The notes beneath the pieces were generated by a model. That model made no database searches and had not been told where the DNA came from. It saw nothing but the letters and a program-made list of their open reading frames with translations. A stretch of DNA of 33,529 bases from Candidatus Coatesiibacteriota bacterium (lineage in GTDB: Bacteria > RBG-13-66-14 > B26-G2 > WVWN01 > G020348885): positions 34,206 through 67,734 of the forward strand of contig CP070755.1 of NCBI GenBank assembly GCA_020348885.1, in the 5' to 3' direction. Both the position numbers and the translations under genes were made by a program. This document shows, one piece after another, positions 32,801-33,529 of the stretch. Each line of letters starts with the position of its first letter. The first letter of the stretch is position 1.

Positions 32801-33529
32801 ATTGTCGAGATGGAAGTTGGCCGTCCGCCCCGACGCGCCTTCGTCGTTGTCGTAAGGCGTTATCCGGAACGCGATATCGGTCTGGTCAGTCCCGCCCAGA
32901 TCGGTATCGGAACGCCAGACCAGACTTCCGAGGTAACCGGAACTGTAGATGTCCTCGATTACGCCGTCAACGGCCGCCGGCCACCACGTCGAACCGCCGT
33001 CTTCGGAGAACTCGGGTATGACGTTCAATACGTCGTTCTCAGGGTCGTAAAGCGTATAATCGATGATGATATCGCCCGATTGTTCGCCTTCCAGGTCGAC
33101 CACGTCGATCGTCGGCGGTTCCGAGTTATCTACGTGTATGGGCGGCGAATCGCCGGGTTCGCCCACGTCGTAATCGGCGGCCGTTACGCGGAAAAGAATA
33201 TCCTCTTTATCGACCCCCGGAACGTCCTCACCGGACGACCACGATATAGAATGGGAGCCGGGAATTAAACCCTCCGCGCGCCCCTCGACCGTCGCGGGAA
33301 TCCACGTATGCCCGCCGTCCTCGGAGAACTCGCACGCGATGGCGACGGCGTCGCCCTCGTCATCGAGAATCGTAAACGGTACCGGTATAATTCCCGTCTG
33401 TTCGCCGCCCAGCGACGCGACGTTCACCGAAGGCGGGTTGTTGTTGTCCACAGTGAAGTCCGACGTACTGCCCGGTGTCCCCTCGTCGTTGTCCGACGGG
33501 ATAACGCGGAACCGGGCGTCCTCAACGTG
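29858..33529 (-). CDS. Giant tandem-repeat surface protein (Asp-box-bearing beta-sandwich repeats), 5' end outside the window
   Basis: The frame stays open from the stop at 29858 to the window edge at 33529; the GTG at 33451 is only an internal valine codon of a further repeat. The visible part (about 1220 residues) contains at least eleven complete repeats of about 105-110 residues plus a partial one. Each starts near VDNNxPPxVxV, carries a GEQTG-like segment and a YSTDGGATWxxATV Asp-box motif (S-x-D-x-G-x-T-W), then a W-containing strand and a DVxFRVTPxDNDEG-type acidic turn. The repeats are all different, so they are old. The C-terminus is short, acidic (EIEIEGEGE) and has no sorting domain or membrane segment. 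Likely a secreted or surface-attached adhesin or fibre; the ligand is unknown. Confidence 0.85.
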   Translation of the reverse strand, partial: HVEDARFRVIPSDNDEGTPGSTSDFTVDNNNPPSVNVASLGGEQTGIIPVPFTILDDEGDAVAIACEFSEDGGHTWIPATVEGRAEGLIPGSHSISWSSGEDVPGVDKEDILFRVTAADYDVGEPGDSPPIHVDNSEPPTIDVVDLEGEQSGDIIIDYTLYDPENDVLNVIPEFSEDGGSTWWPAAVDGVIEDIYSSGYLGSLVWRSDTDLGGTDQTDIAFRITPYDNDEGASGRTANFHLDNNELSTISVDTPTGKQTGNVEITYRLEDPESDATAIAVEYSTDDGFTWKEATVATRTEIDPTRYSGTIIWASDRDEPSVDRTDVRFRVTPLDNDEGLSDTTGPFHLDNNEPPSVNLSSVTGELSGDVEFTYDISDTDGNDVDLSVEFSTDGGSNWNEATVTGPTSVISQADYRGSFTWSSFADVAGVDSDNVMVRVTPYDNDPGEAAVTTVMHVDNNDPPMVSVANIYEEQTGEVTIDYNLSDTESDNVDIAVEYSLDGGSTWHEPTLSGTTTGIGASGYLGTVKWLADRDIKGTDTGDALVRVTASDKDTGSAGTTAPFHVDVNDPPTITVRGPAEIGRDTVSVAYTISDAEGDAVDLNCEYSIDGGITWETATVSGAVSNVSSVGYGGSLQWDARADIGGTDSSDIQFRISPADEDEGESGVSPAFRVDVNDPPAVAIQPLEGEQGDEIIIDYDLDDVEGDVLSVTVEYSPDGGATWRTASVTGDTSNISSLAYSNTVIWDAKRDLGSVDTGAVQFRITPADKDTGTGDTLTAINVDTNRPPAVEVEPAVADTTGDVEIRYRLSDDEADPVNLTVEYSADGGFTFAPATVDGSTSGLRPGSGGFVWRATTDGAGLDLADAVIRVTPADNDTGETVFTLPFRVDNNHPPTASVEPLGAVEAGEVEVRYHLADDEGDAVSIVAEYSTDGGATWKPATAFGVLSDLGPSFYDGSLTWATGADIPGEELSNVVFRIVPYDFEEGTPGVSGTFTVDTNFPPEVFVADVIGEQESDTIPIDYSIMDNEGDTVSLICEYSTDGGSTWRTATMSGNTASITPSAYFGTADWRAAADLGAGYSGDIVFRITAKDSGPGEPAENSSFLVDLNEPPRVSLASYTEDATTGDITVSYTVNDPENDTVDLDCEYSEDGGATWYPATVSGASGVRGSGTITWKRMADVPTVFEGSRIFFRATPYDEDPGEAGQIEVPLQPAEVPEIEIEGEGE
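29930..33529 (-). repeat. Protein-level tandem repeat array (about 320 bp per unit)
   Basis: About eleven full repeats and one partial one, positioned by the recurring VD-N-PP start motif and the STDGGSTW-like Asp-box. DNA identity between units is moderate and codon choice varies, so they are not recent duplications; the array is coding and not a CRISPR or satellite. Confidence 0.8.

Noticed and set aside
29858-33529. CRISPR array or satellite DNA
   Set aside because: The repeats are about 320 bp, diverged, in one reading frame and encode protein repeats.

Overview
The window carries 23 apparently intact genes, two interrupted genes, one 3' gene remnant and one tRNA gene. It looks like chromosomal DNA of an uncultured Gram-negative bacterium. 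Outer-membrane, Spy/CpxP-like and lipoprotein-type genes indicate a diderm cell. A FlgD-like/type-A sorting domain on a secreted propeller protein points towards the wider FCB group or a neighbouring candidate phylum (a Coatesbacteria-like lineage is possible, but this is an impression and not a result). The standard genetic code fits. No insertion sequence, prophage or CRISPR array was seen.

Layout. 1-2.6 kb: an NmrA/DUF2867 gene broken by two in-frame stops, then a DUF523-DUF1722 (YbgA-like) gene and an MSMEG_6728-type gene possibly related to pyrimidine-dimer glycosylases. The group resembles UV-repair neighbourhoods. 2.7-6.0 kb: an extracytoplasmic stress module. It holds a secreted helical protein and an operon of zinc-binding anti-sigma factor, membrane-anchored CnrX/Spy-like sensor, secreted Spy/CpxP-like protein and ECF sigma factor. 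Two near-identical promoter motifs suggest one sigma factor drives both units. 6.1-11.4 kb: a co-directional run of AMMECR1 protein, exported 5'-nucleotidase, a shrunken SelA-like protein without the PLP lysine, YjbQ, a creatininase-family amidohydrolase and glutamate formimidoyltransferase. 11.5-14.8 kb: a 1108-residue zinc-ribbon/degenerate cyclase/ATPase/TPR protein. 14.8-17.2 kb: tRNA-Ile(GAT), a Cys-rich DUF3795 protein and an EamA transporter.

17.3-22.6 kb (minus strand): a proteostasis operon read grpE, unknown exported protein, dnaJ, unknown membrane protein, clpC. dnaK and hrcA are absent from it. 23.0-26.5 kb: a seven-blade FG-GAP-type propeller gene cut by one TAA, a DUF6064-like membrane protein, an SH3-domain protein, and a 69-bp remnant of a second DUF6064-like gene. 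26.6-29.8 kb: a FadL-type outer-membrane protein, a uridine-kinase-like P-loop kinase and a sucrose-phosphate-synthase-like glycosyltransferase, closely spaced. 29.9 kb to the end (minus strand): a giant repeat protein whose 5' end lies outside the window.

The most interesting items are the self-contained ECF/CnrX-like envelope-stress circuit with its promoter pair, the non-catalytic SelA-like protein, the cyclase-ATPase protein with lost metal-binding residues, the possible two starts of the AMMECR1 gene, and the traces of gene decay at 1-67, 23625 and 26475-26543.
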